A stretch of 64,000 bases of DNA from G963677185 sp963677185 (lineage in GTDB: Bacteria; Bacillota; Syntrophomonadia; Syntrophomonadales; Syntrophomonadaceae). The stretch is from NCBI GenBank assembly GCA_963677185.1, contig OY781889.1:2170001-2234000 (forward strand), read 5' to 3'. A model generated the notes under the pieces. That model was given only the letters and a program-made list of their open reading frames with translations. It was not told where the DNA came from and did no database searches. Shown piece after piece: positions 16,021 through 25,315 of this stretch. Numbering within the stretch: position 1 is the first letter of the stretch; each line of letters opens with the position of its first letter. The translations under genes and the position numbers were made by a program.

Positions 16021-17100
16021 ATGGAAGCCAGGATGGAGGAAATCAGGGGCAAAGTGGCCCGAAACGAACGACTCAGCCGCGAGGATGGCATTTTTCTTTA
16101 CGAATCGTCTGACATTATAAGTCTTGGTGAAATGGCCCGCAGTCAAAAAGAGCGGGTTTCAAGCCGCCAGGTCTTTTTTAACGCCAATCATCACATTAAT
16201 CTTACCAATGTGTGTGTCAACGCTTGCCGATTTTGTGCTTTCGGAATCGATGAGGACGCCCCCGGTGCCTATCTTATGAGCGTGGACGACGCTCTGGAAT
16301 GGGCGGCCAAGGCTGAAGACAGCGGAATAACAGAATTTCACGTGGTTTCTGCCTGTCACCCGGAAATGGGCTTCGAATACTACGAAGAAGTTATCTCCCG
16401 TCTCCATGAACGCTGGCAGGAAGTGCATATTCAGGCATTTACTGCGGTGGAGATTGCTCATTTTGCCAAAATATCCGGATTGAGCCTCAAGGAAGTGCTG
16501 CTTCGCCTGCAAAAAGCCGGCCTGGGTTCTATACCCGGCGGCGGGGCCGAGATATTGAAGGACTCGATTCGCACCCAGGTCTGTCCGAAAAAGGCCTTGA
16601 CCGATGAATGGCTGGAAGTGCACAGCATAGCCCACGATCTGGGGATTAACACTAATTGCACCATGCTTTACGGGCATATTGAAAGCCATGCCGATCGGAT
16701 TGATCATTTTATTGCTTTGCGTGAGCTGCAGGACCGGCATCCTGGATTCCAGGCCTTTGTCGCCCTGCCGTTTCTGCCGGATAATACCGGGCTGGCCCAT
16801 ATCGAACGCACCAGCGCGGTAGACGACATTAAAACCATAGCCATATCCAGGCTGATGCTGGACAATATTCCTCACATTAAGGCATTTTGGGTTATGATGG
16901 GGGTGGATGTGGCTCAACTCGCCCTGCATTTTGGGGCAGACGACTTTGACGGCACTGTTTTTGAGGAAAAAATCATGCATGCCGCTGGTGCGAACAGCAA
17001 GAAGGGCTTGAGCAGGGAGGAAATCCTGCGGATAATAAAAGATGCGGGCTTCCAGGCTGTGGAACGCGATACCATTTATAATATTATCAGGGAATACTAG
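16021..17100 (+). CDS. mqnE: Aminodeoxyfutalosine synthase (radical SAM)
   Basis: Radical SAM enzyme of the futalosine menaquinone route; adds the adenosyl radical to 3-[(1-carboxyvinyl)oxy]benzoate to give 6-amino-6-deoxyfutalosine. The iron-sulfur motif CVNACRFC has Cys65, Cys69 and Cys72. Family-typical segments follow: GFEYYEEVISRL, HIQAFTAVEI, GLGSIPGGGAEI and the C-terminal HFGADDFDGT. I choose ATG 16021, 6 bases after GAAAGGTGA, over a GTG at 16012; 359 residues. HPEMGFEYY context and CAFG favour MqnE over MqnC for this copy. Confidence 0.9.
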   Translation: MEARMEEIRGKVARNERLSREDGIFLYESSDIISLGEMARSQKERVSSRQVFFNANHHINLTNVCVNACRFCAFGIDEDAPGAYLMSVDDALEWAAKAEDSGITEFHVVSACHPEMGFEYYEEVISRLHERWQEVHIQAFTAVEIAHFAKISGLSLKEVLLRLQKAGLGSIPGGGAEILKDSIRTQVCPKKALTDEWLEVHSIAHDLGINTNCTMLYGHIESHADRIDHFIALRELQDRHPGFQAFVALPFLPDNTGLAHIERTSAVDDIKTIAISRLMLDNIPHIKAFWVMMGVDVAQLALHFGADDFDGTVFEEKIMHAAGANSKKGLSREEILRIIKDAGFQAVERDTIYNIIREY

Positions 17101-17184
17101 CGCCAGGAGCTGTGCTTGCGGGCGCGGCTGGCGGCGGAGGTTTATCCGGGCCCTGCGCCTGGAGCGAAAGAGAGATGAAGACTA

Positions 17185-18012
17185 ATGAGACCCCGGGTAG
17201 GGCATATACAGTTTTTAAATTGCTTTCCGCTCTTTTACGGGTTGATCGAGAAAAAATTCCTGGTTGATATCGACCTCATTAAGGGCAATCCCACTGATCT
17301 GAACCGGATGCTGAAGGATAATCTCCTCGACCTGGCTCCCATATCTTCGATAGCTTACGCCCAGAACTATCGCGATTATGTGCTGATGCCTGATATTTCC
17401 ATCAGCTGCGACGGGGCGGTTAAGAGTATATTCCTCTTTTCCAAATGCCCGATCGAGGAGTTAAATCACAAAAAGGTTGCTCTATCTAATATTTCCGCCA
17501 CTTCCCACGCGCTGTTGCGGATCATTCTGGCCCGCAAGTATGGGCTGGTGCCGGACTACTTTATATCAGCCCCCGAACTGGGAGCCATGCTGGTCGAAGC
17601 GGATGCCGCCCTGCTGATCGGAGACGACGCCTTGAGAGCCTGGTATCATCGCGACAAGCGCTTGTATATTTATGATCTGGGCGAGGAGTGGAAAGCCATG
17701 ACCGGCCTGCCAATGATGTTTGCGGTCTGGGCAATTCGCCGGGAATACGCCGCTAAAAACCTTGATATGTTGCGTACCATCAAAAATACTTTTGTGGAGT
17801 CCAATCGATTCAGCCTGGACCATCTGGACGAAATGGCCGAGAAGGCGGCGGCATGGGAAGATTTCCCCAGCTCTTATCTGGTAGATTATTTTCGCACCCT
17901 GCGTTACGATTTTGATGGCACCAAGCAGGAAGGATTGCTGGAATACTACCGCCAGGCTGGTAATCTGGGCTTGATCGAAGATGTACCGGCCCTGGAGATA
18001 CTGGATATTTAG
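17185..18012 (+). CDS. mqnA: Chorismate dehydratase
   Basis: Converts chorismate to 3-[(1-carboxyvinyl)oxy]benzoate, the substrate of MqnE. It has the periplasmic-binding-like fold of the MqnA/MqnD family; the N-terminal VGHIQFLNCFPLFYGL, NPTDLNRMLKDNLLDLAPISSIAYA and LLIGDDALRAW are family signatures. Length 275 is normal. It starts 84 bases after mqnE. MqnD, the paralogue for the last known step, is not in the window. Confidence 0.9.
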   Translation: MRPRVGHIQFLNCFPLFYGLIEKKFLVDIDLIKGNPTDLNRMLKDNLLDLAPISSIAYAQNYRDYVLMPDISISCDGAVKSIFLFSKCPIEELNHKKVALSNISATSHALLRIILARKYGLVPDYFISAPELGAMLVEADAALLIGDDALRAWYHRDKRLYIYDLGEEWKAMTGLPMMFAVWAIRREYAAKNLDMLRTIKNTFVESNRFSLDHLDEMAEKAAAWEDFPSSYLVDYFRTLRYDFDGTKQEGLLEYYRQAGNLGLIEDVPALEILDI

Positions 18013-18055
18013 CTTCAGGAAGAGCATTAAACTGAAAAAATTGGGAGGAATGTCA

Positions 18056-18781
18056 ATGCAGAGCAGCAATGTGGTTCTTAAGAAAATGACCGATGGCAAC
18101 TGGGTGGCGGCTGCCGAAAGAATGAGCATCGAAGGGGTAATCAACAAGAGCTTTTTTCTGCTTACCCTGTTAATAGTGTCTGCAGCGTTAAGCTGGATTG
18201 TAGCCGCCCGCATACCAGGGCTTGGGACAGTTGAGATCATGGCTGGTATTTTGGTAGGCTTTGTGCTGGCGCTGGTAATCAGCTTCGTTCCCCGGCTGGC
18301 TCCGGTTCTGTCCATTTTTTACGCCCTGGCAGAGGGTCTGGCCCTGGGGGCGATATCCCAGGTGTTTAACCACCAGTATCCAGGCATTGCGCTGCAGGCC
18401 TTTGGAGCAACTATCGCAGTATTTCTGGTCATGTTCGCCGTGTACCGGCTGCATATTGTAACCGTCACCCAGCGTTTCCGGGCGGTGATGATGGGAGCCC
18501 TAATGGGAATCATGCTGTTCTATGCCGCCGCAATAATCCTGGGTTTCTTTGTGGATACGAGTTTTGTCTTTTCTGGCGCTATTGGCCTGGTAGTTTCGCT
18601 GGTCATAGTGGTCGTAGCTGCTTTCAGCCTGATGCTGGACTTCGATATGATTGAAAGCGGCATCGAATCGGGAGCGCCGGCGAGCTTTGAGTGGTATGCC
18701 GCTTTTGGCCTCATGGTCACCATTATCTGGATTTATATCGAGATTTTGCGCCTTTTATCGATATTGAGAGGCCGTGATTAA
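18056..18781 (+). CDS. BAX inhibitor-1 / YccA-like membrane protein (BaxI_1 type)
   Basis: A 241-residue protein with about seven membrane segments. The N-terminal pattern, a short soluble part with MSIEGVINKSFFLLTLL, is characteristic of the bacterial BaxI_1 family. Eukaryotic relatives are calcium-leak channels; the bacterial function is unclear. GGGAGG at 18043-18048 lies 7 bases before the ATG at 18056 (an ATG at 18050 is also in frame). It sits between mqnA and mqnC on the same strand, and there is no obvious link with menaquinone synthesis. Confidence 0.85.
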   Translation: MQSSNVVLKKMTDGNWVAAAERMSIEGVINKSFFLLTLLIVSAALSWIVAARIPGLGTVEIMAGILVGFVLALVISFVPRLAPVLSIFYALAEGLALGAISQVFNHQYPGIALQAFGATIAVFLVMFAVYRLHIVTVTQRFRAVMMGALMGIMLFYAAAIILGFFVDTSFVFSGAIGLVVSLVIVVVAAFSLMLDFDMIESGIESGAPASFEWYAAFGLMVTIIWIYIEILRLLSILRGRD

Positions 18782-18819
18782 CAGCGCCTGAACGCCGGGA
18801 GGAAGGACGGGATGAGAGC

Positions 18820-19884
18820 TTGATTCAGCGAGACATACTATCCGGCCTGGCAGCCGGGGAGCGTATGAGCGATGAGGAATTCGAATTTCTCTTCAATGAA
18901 GGCGATTGCCTGCAGATAGCCGCCACTGCCTGCCTGGTCCGTGATCAAAAATATTCGGACCGGGTGGTTACTTTTATTATTGATCGCAACATTAACTACA
19001 CGAATATCTGCAGCTGCCGCTGCTCGTTTTGCGCTTTTTACCGGGATAAGGAAGCTGAGGACGCCTATGTTATCGAACCGGCAGTCCTCATGGCAAAAGT
19101 TGACGAGGCGGTGCGTCTGGGAGCCAACCAGCTGATGATCCAGGGAGGCCTTAATCCAGATCTCCAGATTGGCTTTTTTGAGGACATGTTCAGGTCGATT
19201 AAGCAGCGCTACGATATTACCATCCACTCGCTGACTGCTCCGGAAATAGACTACATAGCCCGAATATCCGGTTTAAGCATTGAAGAATGCCTGAAACGCC
19301 TGCAGAAGGCCGGGCTGGATTCCCTGCCTGGTGGAGGAGCCGAAGTTTTACATGATGAGATCCGCGAGCGCATCAGTCCGAACAAGATCAGCAGCTCACG
19401 CTGGCTGGGTATTATGGAGTCTGCTCACAAGCTTGGTATTAAGGGTACCGCCACAATGATGATGGGCAGCACTGACCGCCTGGAACACCGGCTGCACCAC
19501 CTGGCTTCCATCAGAGACTTGCAGGACCGTACCGGCGGCTTCCGCGCCTTTATTGCCTGGACCTATCAACCCGGCAATACGGAATTACAGGGAGAAAAAT
19601 ATCCGTCCTTCCTGTATCTGAAATTCCTGGCTTTATCCAGGCTGTATCTTGACAACTTTGCTCATATTCAAGGCTCCTGGTTAACCCAGGGGCCCCGCAT
19701 TGGACAGATGGCGCTATTCTTCGGAGCAGACGACCTGGGCAGCATAATGCTGGAAGAAAACGTGGTCAAAGCGGCCGGAGTTGCCAATACCATCAGCACC
19801 AGCCAAATGGTCAGGCTGATAAGGGAAAGCGGCATGCGGCCCGCGGAGCGCAATAGCCGCTATGAACGCTTGAAGTATTTTTAA
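18820..19884 (+). CDS. mqnC: Cyclic dehypoxanthine futalosine synthase (radical SAM)
   Basis: Radical SAM cyclase that turns dehypoxanthine futalosine into the cyclic form. The cluster motif is CSCRCSFC with Cys64, Cys68 and Cys71; Cys66 is an extra. INYTNIC and CAFYRDKEAEDAYVI are typical of MqnC rather than MqnE, as are IQGGLNPDLQIGFFEDM and AWTYQPGNTELQGE. The start is TTG at 18820; no in-frame ATG exists nearby, and GGGAGGAAGG lies upstream. Length 354 is normal. Confidence 0.9.
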   Translation: MIQRDILSGLAAGERMSDEEFEFLFNEGDCLQIAATACLVRDQKYSDRVVTFIIDRNINYTNICSCRCSFCAFYRDKEAEDAYVIEPAVLMAKVDEAVRLGANQLMIQGGLNPDLQIGFFEDMFRSIKQRYDITIHSLTAPEIDYIARISGLSIEECLKRLQKAGLDSLPGGGAEVLHDEIRERISPNKISSSRWLGIMESAHKLGIKGTATMMMGSTDRLEHRLHHLASIRDLQDRTGGFRAFIAWTYQPGNTELQGEKYPSFLYLKFLALSRLYLDNFAHIQGSWLTQGPRIGQMALFFGADDLGSIMLEENVVKAAGVANTISTSQMVRLIRESGMRPAERNSRYERLKYF

Positions 19885-19899
19885 TGAAAAGGTGGCCGA

Positions 19900-20745
19900 A
19901 TGATGATTCCCTGCTGCGATTTTGGATTTATTGGCGGGTCCAGCACCCTCAATATCAGCATTCCCGACGATCTGAACCTGGAATATGTCAGGTGCCTTGA
20001 CCAGGACCTGGTTTATGAAACCCCGTTCGGTCCCAGCCCGGCTTTCAGCCTGCTGGAAGTGAACGGACCGTTCGGAGCGCGCCGGGTATTGAACTGTCGC
20101 ATGCATGGCTGGCGGGACCGGGTCAGCCGCGCTGACGCCTCCCGTCAAATATTCTGGGTATTCCGTCAAGCCGGTGCAGGGCGGATCATTTCCGAAGGTG
20201 GGGTAGGAGCGGTCAATCACCTGCTCAAACCGCGTGATCTGGTAATTCCCAACGACTACATAGATGTGTCGCTGCGCAAGGATGTTTCCCTTGATAACCG
20301 CTATTTGCTGGTTATGCGGGAAGCACTGTGCCCGAATATGAGAAGGATCATATACGAAAAAGCCCGGCAGGAATGGGATGGTTATGTTTTCAGCCGAGGC
20401 ATCTACGTTAACACTGACGGCCGGCATTTTGAGAGTCCAGCCGAGGTTCAAAGCTACAAACAGGCAGGAGCAGACGCGGTAGGGCAGAGCATTTGCCCGG
20501 AAGTTTATCTGGCCCGGGAAATCGGGGCATGCTATGCCGGCTTGTACATGGTGGTGAACTATGCCGAGGGAATAGTTGAAGCCTGGCAGCATGCTGAACT
20601 GGAAGACATTTTTATTAATCAGGGCGTTGCGCTGGGGCGCCTGGTGTTTTCGATACTCCGGGACATGCCGGAGGTAAAGGCCTGCAATTGTGCGGAATTA
20701 AGGAAAGATACCCTGCTATCCAGCGTTTATAACGAGGAGGTTTAA
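19900..20745 (+). CDS. MTAP/PNP-fold nucleosidase in the mqnB position
   Basis: A 281-residue member of the methylthioadenosine/purine nucleoside phosphorylase fold: HFESPAEVQSYKQAGADAVGQS and PEVYLAREIGACYAG are the conserved purine/ribose-site region. It is divergent. The phosphate-binding GGTG is GGSS (about 12-15), and RHG is MHG (68-70), losing the arginine. At the base-recognition loop, Asn220 and Ala222 replace the two Asp residues of adenine-specific MTAP, suggesting a 6-oxopurine substrate. Its place 15 bases after mqnC implies the missing hydrolysis of futalosine (MqnB role). This is an inference; a classical MqnB is not seen. AAAGGTGG precedes ATG 19900/19903. Confidence 0.75.
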   Translation: MMIPCCDFGFIGGSSTLNISIPDDLNLEYVRCLDQDLVYETPFGPSPAFSLLEVNGPFGARRVLNCRMHGWRDRVSRADASRQIFWVFRQAGAGRIISEGGVGAVNHLLKPRDLVIPNDYIDVSLRKDVSLDNRYLLVMREALCPNMRRIIYEKARQEWDGYVFSRGIYVNTDGRHFESPAEVQSYKQAGADAVGQSICPEVYLAREIGACYAGLYMVVNYAEGIVEAWQHAELEDIFINQGVALGRLVFSILRDMPEVKACNCAELRKDTLLSSVYNEEV

Positions 20746-20746
20746 T

Positions 20747-23533
20747 ATGCAAATAGAGCTGTCAAGACGGGTTGTTCAATTATGCATAGCCATTCTGGCA
20801 TTGATTGCATTATCCATGCTCGGCACCTATTATGTAGACTGGCTCTGGTTTGAATCGATCGGGTACAACAGTGTTTTTCTAACCATGTTGTTCAGCGAGT
20901 GGGCGGTTTACCTGACTGTTTTTGCCTTCTCTTTTCTGCTTATCGCTTATAATTTGGACTATGCCCGCAAAAACATGCCCCCGTCTGGAGATGATTCCCG
21001 CGCTTACGAACAGGAAGACGATGTAATCTATTTGCATCCGGTAGCTTCTCCGTGGACCCGGTTTATGGAAGGTCCTTTGATGCGCTGGAGCCTGCTGGGT
21101 TTAGCCCTGGTTAGTGCTTTTCTGCTATCGGCATCTACGGGCAGTGAATGGCTGACGGTTCAACAGTATCTGCACAAACAGCCTTTTGGAATTACTGATT
21201 CCCTTTTTTACCAGGATCTTTCATTTTATTTCTTCGATCTTAAATTCTATACCCTGGTATATGATATCCTGATGGCGATCCTGGTAATGACCCTGACGCT
21301 GGTGGCGGGGCTGCACCTGCTCAATGCCGGCCGCTCGCTGGCAGTAGCCAGTTTTGTTCGCCACTCGTCTGGCAAATCCCATATGTCAGCGCTGCTGGCC
21401 TTGATAATCCTTTTGAAAGCCTGGGGTTACAAGCTGGAGACCTATGGGCTGCTTTTTGATCACAACGGAATCGTTTTTGGCGCCACCTATACCGATATTA
21501 GCGCCCGGCTGGTTGCTTTCAACATTATGATAGCCGTCGCGGTGGCCACGTGTTTGTTCATCGCCTTGAGTATTTACAAAAAACGCTTTACATGGGTTGT
21601 ATACGCTTTCGGGGCCTGGCTGCTCCTGGCGCTGTCTCTGAATTCCGTTTATCCCTTCTTAATGCAGAAATTCGTAGTTCAGCCCAATGAGTTCAACATG
21701 GAAAAGCCATATATCATGGAGGCAATTAAGTCCACTCGCGTAGCCTACAACCTTGACGGCATAGAGACCAGGGAATTTGATATTAAGTACAACCTGGATG
21801 CGCAAAAGCTGGAAGACAACCGGCTGATCGTTGACAATATTCGCTTATGGGATTGGCAGCCGCTGAAAAGCACCTATAAGAGCCTGCAAGAGTTGCGCTT
21901 GTACTATGTTTTCAACGACATTGACATTGATCGGTACCTTATAGACGGCAAAAAGCGGCAGGTGATGCTGTCAGCCCGCGAAATGGAGGAAATGGACCGC
22001 AATGCCAGCTTGCCGGCCGAAGCCAAAACCTGGGTCAACCAGCGTTTGATGTATACCCACGGTTACGGAGTGGTAATGAGCCCGGTCACAGAAGTAGCCC
22101 AGGAGGGTTTCCCCCAGTTTTTCATTAAGGATATACCGCCCCAGTCATCGGTTGATATAGAAGTCAAGCAGCCCCAGATATATTTTGGGGAGAGCACTGA
22201 CTCCTATGTCATCGTCAACGGCATACAAAAGGAGTTTGATTACCCGCTGGGTGATACCAACATGTACACCAACTATTCCGGAACCAACGGCTTGCTGGTA
22301 AATTCCTTCGCCAGGCGCCTGCTTTTTGCCTGGGAACTGGCTGATTACAAGCTGATTTTAGCCACCGACATCACCAATGACAGCCAGATTCTGATGAACC
22401 GCAATATTATGGACCGGGTGGAAAAGCTCGCCCCTTACCTGTCTTACGACAGCGATCCCTATATCGTAATAAACAAAGATGACGGCAAGCTTTACTGGAT
22501 GCTGGATGCCTATACGGTCAGCAACCACTTTCCGTATTCCCAGCCATACAGGGACAGCGGCGAGAACTATATACGCAACTCGGTGAAGCTAACTATTGAC
22601 GCTTATTCCGGCGAGGTTAATTTTTATATTGCAGATGCTGCGGACCCGATTATTCGGACTTACGAGCAAATCTTTCCAGGCATGTACAAGGACATCAAGG
22701 ATATGCCCGCGGGGCTGAAAAGCCATATCCGCTATCCAGTGGACATGTTTGCCATTCAAAGCCGCATATATGGGACTTTTCACATGCAGGACCCCTGGGT
22801 TTTTTATAACAAAGAGGACAGCTGGATATTTGCCAACGAGATAGCCGACAATAAGGAAAAAAATATGGAGCCGTATTATATAATTATGCGGCTGCCCGGC
22901 GCCCTGGAACCGGAATATATCCTGATGCTGCCGTACACACCCAATGGGAGGCCCAACATGATTGCCTGGATGTGTGTGCGCATGGATAATGACGAATATG
23001 GACAGATTCTGGTTTATACCTTCCCTAAAAAGGAGACTGTATATGGACCGATGCAAATAGAGTCGCGCATCAACCAGAATACGGAGATCAGCAAGCAGCT
23101 GACCCTGTGGGATCAAAAAGGCTCCAGTGTATACCGGGGCAATCTGCTGGTAATCCCAATCGGCGAGTCGTTATTATACATTGAGCCGCTCTATCTTCAG
23201 GCGGCTTCCAGCCAAATGCCAGAAATGAAGAGGGTTATCGCTGCCTATGAAGACAATATCGTTATGGAGGAATCCCTGGCCAAATGCCTGCAGCGCTTGT
23301 TCGGTTATCCTGCTCCCGATGGCTCCACAGTTGCGCCTGGGGTTCAGGAACCGGATAATGGTGTGGTAATTGATTCAGGCACTGATCTCATGGCCCTGGT
23401 CGAACAGGCCAGCCAGTATTACCAGGCAGCCGATCAAGCTGCCCGAAATGGGGACTGGGCGGCATACGGAGATAATCTGGACAAGCTGGGCAAAGCTCTG
23501 GATGACATGAAAGTTCAGCTGAACCAGCCGTAA
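20747..23533 (+). CDS. UPF0182 family membrane protein
   Basis: A 928-residue protein of the UPF0182 (COG1615) family, whose function is unknown. The N-terminal third has about seven membrane segments (first at residues 10-28, then 50-65, 105-122, 165-190, 215-235, 265-285 and 290-305). The rest is a large domain with family-typical NIRLWDWQPL, YVFNDIDIDRY, RLMYTHGYGVVMSP, QPQIYFGE, FARRLLFAWE and LGKALDDMKVQL at the end. Given the membrane topology, the large domain is probably outside the cell. GAGGAGG precedes the ATG, one base after the upstream gene, so it could be co-transcribed with the menaquinone genes. Confidence 0.88.
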   Translation: MQIELSRRVVQLCIAILALIALSMLGTYYVDWLWFESIGYNSVFLTMLFSEWAVYLTVFAFSFLLIAYNLDYARKNMPPSGDDSRAYEQEDDVIYLHPVASPWTRFMEGPLMRWSLLGLALVSAFLLSASTGSEWLTVQQYLHKQPFGITDSLFYQDLSFYFFDLKFYTLVYDILMAILVMTLTLVAGLHLLNAGRSLAVASFVRHSSGKSHMSALLALIILLKAWGYKLETYGLLFDHNGIVFGATYTDISARLVAFNIMIAVAVATCLFIALSIYKKRFTWVVYAFGAWLLLALSLNSVYPFLMQKFVVQPNEFNMEKPYIMEAIKSTRVAYNLDGIETREFDIKYNLDAQKLEDNRLIVDNIRLWDWQPLKSTYKSLQELRLYYVFNDIDIDRYLIDGKKRQVMLSAREMEEMDRNASLPAEAKTWVNQRLMYTHGYGVVMSPVTEVAQEGFPQFFIKDIPPQSSVDIEVKQPQIYFGESTDSYVIVNGIQKEFDYPLGDTNMYTNYSGTNGLLVNSFARRLLFAWELADYKLILATDITNDSQILMNRNIMDRVEKLAPYLSYDSDPYIVINKDDGKLYWMLDAYTVSNHFPYSQPYRDSGENYIRNSVKLTIDAYSGEVNFYIADAADPIIRTYEQIFPGMYKDIKDMPAGLKSHIRYPVDMFAIQSRIYGTFHMQDPWVFYNKEDSWIFANEIADNKEKNMEPYYIIMRLPGALEPEYILMLPYTPNGRPNMIAWMCVRMDNDEYGQILVYTFPKKETVYGPMQIESRINQNTEISKQLTLWDQKGSSVYRGNLLVIPIGESLLYIEPLYLQAASSQMPEMKRVIAAYEDNIVMEESLAKCLQRLFGYPAPDGSTVAPGVQEPDNGVVIDSGTDLMALVEQASQYYQAADQAARNGDWAAYGDNLDKLGKALDDMKVQLNQP

Positions 23534-23613
23534 AAGAGCAAAAAGTAAAAGGTAAAAAGCGAAGAGCAAAAGGTTGGATGCAAAGAACTAATACCGACGG
23601 AACCGGGGCTCCC

Positions 23614-23737
23614 ACCTTGATATGATAAAGACATATCAAGGTTAAATGATGGTGGTTCATGGGGTGATGCATTCGGAAATCACCGGGGACTGTCCCCGTG
23701 ATTCCTCCGATAAGGGTGAACCCTGGGTTCGCCCCTT
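23614..23737. repeat. Cluster of three palindromes (REP-like)
   Basis: Three adjacent inverted repeats fill this gap. ACCTTGATATG/CATATCAAGGT lies at 23614-23642 with a 7-base spacer. AATCAC(C)GGGGAC-T-GTCCCCGTGATT lies at 23678-23703 with one bulged C. AAGGGTGAACCC-T-GGGTTCGCCCCTT lies at 23712-23737 with one mismatch and a bulge. The GC-rich pair resembles repetitive extragenic palindromes spread by REP-associated transposases, but no transposase is nearby. The second shares the AATCAC...GTCCC layout with the element at 32270-32365. The flanking 23534-23590 is a purine-rich AAAAG repeat tract. Confidence 0.65.
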
Positions 23738-23805
23738 GTTGATAAAAAACCGCTGCACAGGACCTGCGCCGGTGCTGACATTGATTTGCGGAGGAGAACA
23801 AAGGG

Positions 23806-24705
23806 ATGATTCAACAGGTTGACCGGCGCTTGTACATGGTAATGAACGAGGCTGGATTTACATACTGTAATTGCGTATTGGTAGACGACGATGTCCGGGC
23901 GGTTATCGACACGGGAGCGGACCTCAAATCCATGGAGGAGACCCGGCCGGAATCCGTGGACCTGGTAATCAACAGTCATCACCATTATGACCATATTCGC
24001 GGCAACCACCTGTTCGCACGGGCTGAAAAAAAGATTCACGCCCTGGATTTTATGGCTACGCAAAACGATGATGAATATAATTTTTATAATTCCTTTGATC
24101 GCTGGGAGCAGCTGATGCCCGGTTGTGATTACGAAGCGAGCCGTCAGCAGATGAATATCAGCGACAGGGTAAACGTCAGTGATCTAAAAGCCGGGAGCAG
24201 CTTCGAAAACGGAGACACAATCGATTTCGGCCATGTAAACTGTGAGGTGATTCATACCCCGGGGCATTCAGCCGGGCATTGCGCCTTCTGGTTTCCAGAT
24301 CAGGACTTTATGTTTCTGGGGGATATCTGCCTGACCGCAGCAGGTCCCTGGTATGGGGAGATATGTGCCAGCCCTGCCGATATGGAGGCTTCCATCGATA
24401 AAATTATCGCGATGAAGCCGGGGCGCATTGCTACCGGTCATGTCAACAAAATCTATACTGATGCAGCCCCCCGGTTGACTGCATACAAGGAACGTATTGC
24501 CAGACGCGAAGAGCGCTTGCTTGAGTATTTGAGGCGTCAGGAAGCCGACCTGGACGAGCTGGCCGATCAACACCTGATTTACCGGCTGCATAGCACCATG
24601 TTCGTTCTGTTCTGGGAAAAGCTAATGCTGGACAAACACCTGGAGCGCTTGGAAATGGCCGGCCAGGTCGCAAAGTCGGAACAGGGCAAATATCGGGCGA
24701 TTTAA
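23806..24705 (+). CDS. MBL-fold metallo-hydrolase
   Basis: Metallo-beta-lactamase fold with the zinc-binding motif SHHHYDH (His58, His60, Asp62, His63). Further ligands are seen in HTPGHSAGH and FLGDICL, and the last His in ATGHVNK. 299 residues; a C-terminal helical extension (about 215-299) follows, of the kind seen in Lactamase_B proteins with a winged-helix-like tail. Substrate cannot be told from sequence. Glyoxalase-II-like or quorum-lactonase-like roles are possible. GGAGG lies about 10 bases before the ATG. Confidence 0.85.
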   Translation: MIQQVDRRLYMVMNEAGFTYCNCVLVDDDVRAVIDTGADLKSMEETRPESVDLVINSHHHYDHIRGNHLFARAEKKIHALDFMATQNDDEYNFYNSFDRWEQLMPGCDYEASRQQMNISDRVNVSDLKAGSSFENGDTIDFGHVNCEVIHTPGHSAGHCAFWFPDQDFMFLGDICLTAAGPWYGEICASPADMEASIDKIIAMKPGRIATGHVNKIYTDAAPRLTAYKERIARREERLLEYLRRQEADLDELADQHLIYRLHSTMFVLFWEKLMLDKHLERLEMAGQVAKSEQGKYRAI

Positions 24706-24730
24706 GTTGTAGACACAAGGAGAGAAAACC

Positions 24731-25282
24731 ATGACCGATCTGAAAATGAGAGTCGTCTGCCTGGGAGACAGCATAACCTGGGGCTGGCCCCATGGAACTC
24801 AATATTCCTGGGTCCGCATGCTTTCCGAAGCTGTCGATGCTGACTTCATCAATCAGGGCATTCCTGGCAACACCATGGAAGACATGCTGGAACGATTTAA
24901 CCGGCATGTAGTCAAATACAATCCCACTCATGTGATAATTATGGGCGGCGGCAATGACGTGCTGCAGGGGGAATCCCGGGGCAGGATCACCTGGAATATC
25001 GCAAAGATGGTGGAGATGGCCGACGAAAGCGGGATCAAGGTGATATTTGGATTGACTCCGCCTATGGATTATCCTCCCCAGGAAAGGATGCTGGCGGCGC
25101 TGCGGGCCTGGATGACCGAATTCGCCAGTAGCAGGAGCATTCCCATCATTGATTTTGTCCCGGCCTTTTGTCATCCTGACGGGCGGCTGCGCGAGAATAT
25201 GCTGCTGGCCGACGGTGCTCATCCCACCCGGCTGGGCTACGAAGAAATGTTCAAGCAAATCGACCTCGATATTTTCAAATGA
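24731..25282 (+). CDS. SGNH/GDSL-type esterase
   Basis: 183-residue lipase/acylhydrolase of the SGNH family. Block I is CLGDSITWG with the nucleophile Ser14; block II Gly is in INQGIPGN; block III is GGGNDV with the conserved Asn; block V is DGAHPT with Asp161 and His164. No signal peptide is seen, so it should be cytoplasmic. AAGGAGAG lies upstream. It follows the MBL hydrolase by 25 bases and is probably in the same operon. The natural ester substrate is unknown. Confidence 0.88.
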   Translation: MTDLKMRVVCLGDSITWGWPHGTQYSWVRMLSEAVDADFINQGIPGNTMEDMLERFNRHVVKYNPTHVIIMGGGNDVLQGESRGRITWNIAKMVEMADESGIKVIFGLTPPMDYPPQERMLAALRAWMTEFASSRSIPIIDFVPAFCHPDGRLRENMLLADGAHPTRLGYEEMFKQIDLDIFK

Positions 25283-25315
25283 GTCCTGGGGACTCCACGC
25301 TTGTTTATAGAAAAA

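Noticed and set aside
19714..20592. Antisense open frame of 292 codons opposite the mqnB-position gene
   Set aside because: The + strand gene has the phosphorylase-fold motifs and good context; the reverse frame has none.
23678..23737. Start of a CRISPR array
   Set aside because: The units are single palindromes of different sequence with no regular repeat-spacer pattern, and no cas genes are present.
24443..25258. Antisense open frame opposite the MBL and SGNH genes
   Set aside because: It spans two well-supported + strand genes and has no recognisable features.
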